Source: Rubrobacter sp.
GTDB taxonomy: Bacteria > Actinomycetota > Rubrobacteria > Rubrobacterales > Rubrobacteraceae
Assembly (NCBI GenBank): GCA_020253895.1
Contig: JADDKG010000419.1
Location: 1-6,032, forward strand
DNA: 6,032 bases
Direction: 5' to 3'
In this document: one piece after another, positions 5,462-6,032 of the stretch
Numbering within the stretch: the first letter of the stretch is position 1
How the letters are laid out: each line of letters opens with the position of its first letter
Position numbers and translations under genes: made by a program
The notes under the pieces: generated by a model
Told to the model about the DNA's origin: nothing
Databases searched by the model: none
Seen by the model: only the letters and a program-made list of their open reading frames with translations

Positions 5462-6032
5462 CGGGCCCCCCCGGCGAGGCGGGCCACGGCCCCGGCCACC
5501 TCCTCTACCGGCACCCCGCCGAGGCAGGGGTGCCCCTCCACCGGGCACACCCGGGCCCTGCAACCCGCGCAGGGGACCTCCCTGTAGAGCAGGAGGTGCG
5601 GGACCCGCCACGGGCGCCAGCGGACGGCCGGGACGGTGGGGGCGAAGAGGGAGACCACCGGGGTGCCCACGGCGGCGGCCAGGTGGGCGGGACCGGTGTT
5701 GCCGGTCACCACCACCTCCGCCCGGGCCAGGACCTCCGCCAGGGCCGGAAGGTCCGTCCTCCCCCCCAGATCCACGACCGCCGGGTGCGGCGGCCCCGCC
5801 ACCCTGGCGGTGAGCTCCCTCTCCGAGGGCCCCCCGGTGACCACCACCCCCCAGCCTCCGGCCAGCAGGGCCCGGACGAGCCCGGCGTACCGGCCGGGCT
5901 CCCAGGCCCGGGCCGGGACCGAGGCGCCGGGGTGTATGACGACGTAGGGCAGGGCGGGGAGCCCCGGCGGCGGGGCGCCGTCTCTCCTGACCTCGAGCCT
6001 CCCCGGGTCGCCTGGCGGGAGCCGGTACCCGG
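5458..6032 (-). CDS. Glycosyltransferase family 9, heptosyltransferase-like (5' end outside window)
   Basis: The open frame enters from the right edge, so only the C-terminal 190 residues are seen; a typical GT9 is about 330-360 aa, so roughly the N-terminal half is missing. The visible part contains VIHPGASVPARAWEPGRYAG (nucleotide-sugar binding region, about 31-50 of the visible part), WGVVVTGGPSERE, LGGRTDLPALAEVLARAEVV, TGNTGPAHLAAAVGTPVVSL and FAPTVPAVRWRPWRVPH. These match the C-terminal donor-binding domain of ADP-heptose transferases of the WaaC/WaaF/RfaF type. A four-cysteine block (PCAGCRARVCPVEGHPCL) follows the donor domain; this kind of Cys motif is familiar from several GT9 enzymes. 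It is the most upstream gene seen in the operon and its stop overlaps the next start (ATGA). The internal GTG at 5847 is not the start, because homology continues well upstream of it. Confidence 0.88.
   Translation of the reverse strand, partial: GYRLPPGDPGRLEVRRDGAPPPGLPALPYVVIHPGASVPARAWEPGRYAGLVRALLAGGWGVVVTGGPSERELTARVAGPPHPAVVDLGGRTDLPALAEVLARAEVVVTGNTGPAHLAAAVGTPVVSLFAPTVPAVRWRPWRVPHLLLYREVPCAGCRARVCPVEGHPCLGGVPVEEVAGAVARLAGGAR

Noticed and set aside
4760..5587. 275-codon open frame on the plus strand
   Set aside because: It is antisense to the 314-aa glycosyltransferase and the GT9 gene, with low-complexity composition and no domain.
1..6032. CRISPR arrays, tRNAs, transposase genes or attachment sites
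   Set aside because: No regularly spaced repeats, no tRNA-like cloverleaf and no mobile-element protein were seen. Coding genes fill nearly the whole window.

Overview
The window is very GC-rich DNA with strong third-position G/C bias, no RNA gene, no mobile element and no CRISPR. All seven supportable genes lie on the minus strand, so transcription runs from position 6032 towards position 1. The base composition, frequent GTG starts and actinobacterial-looking protein variants (for example a WDPHPRG stretch in the kinase) suggest a high-GC actinobacterium. A Rubrobacter-like lineage is my best guess, from memory of similar proteins; I could not check it.

Layout in the direction of transcription: (1) the C-terminal 190 residues of a family 9 (heptosyltransferase-type) glycosyltransferase, whose start lies beyond the right edge; (2) a small GT-B glycosyltransferase of 314 aa; (3) an MshA/sucrose-phosphate-synthase-like GT4 glycosyltransferase of 405 aa; (4) a GmhA-type sedoheptulose-7-phosphate isomerase of 192 aa; (5) an HldE/RfaE-type bifunctional heptose-7-phosphate kinase and heptose-1-phosphate nucleotidylyltransferase of 456 aa; (6) a second family 9 glycosyltransferase of 339 aa; (7) after a 68-base gap, a 74-aa acidic helical protein of unknown function. 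Genes 1 to 6 overlap by 4 to 10 bases or are separated by 2 bases, so they almost certainly form one translationally coupled operon. Its promoter is not in the window.

Together the genes read as a heptose activation and transfer module. GmhA makes D-glycero-D-manno-heptose 7-phosphate, and HldE phosphorylates it and activates it to a nucleotide (ADP-type) heptose. Two GT9 enzymes and two GT4-like enzymes then build a heptose-containing glycan. The GmhB phosphatase needed between the two HldE steps is not in the window, nor is the HldD epimerase. If the host is an actinobacterium without lipopolysaccharide, the acceptor must be something other than an LPS core: a cell-wall glycan, a glycolipid, a protein or a secondary metabolite. 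This is the main point of biological interest. Similar neighbourhoods are known in actinobacterial genomes as far as I recall, so the cluster itself is probably not new, but its product is unclear to me.
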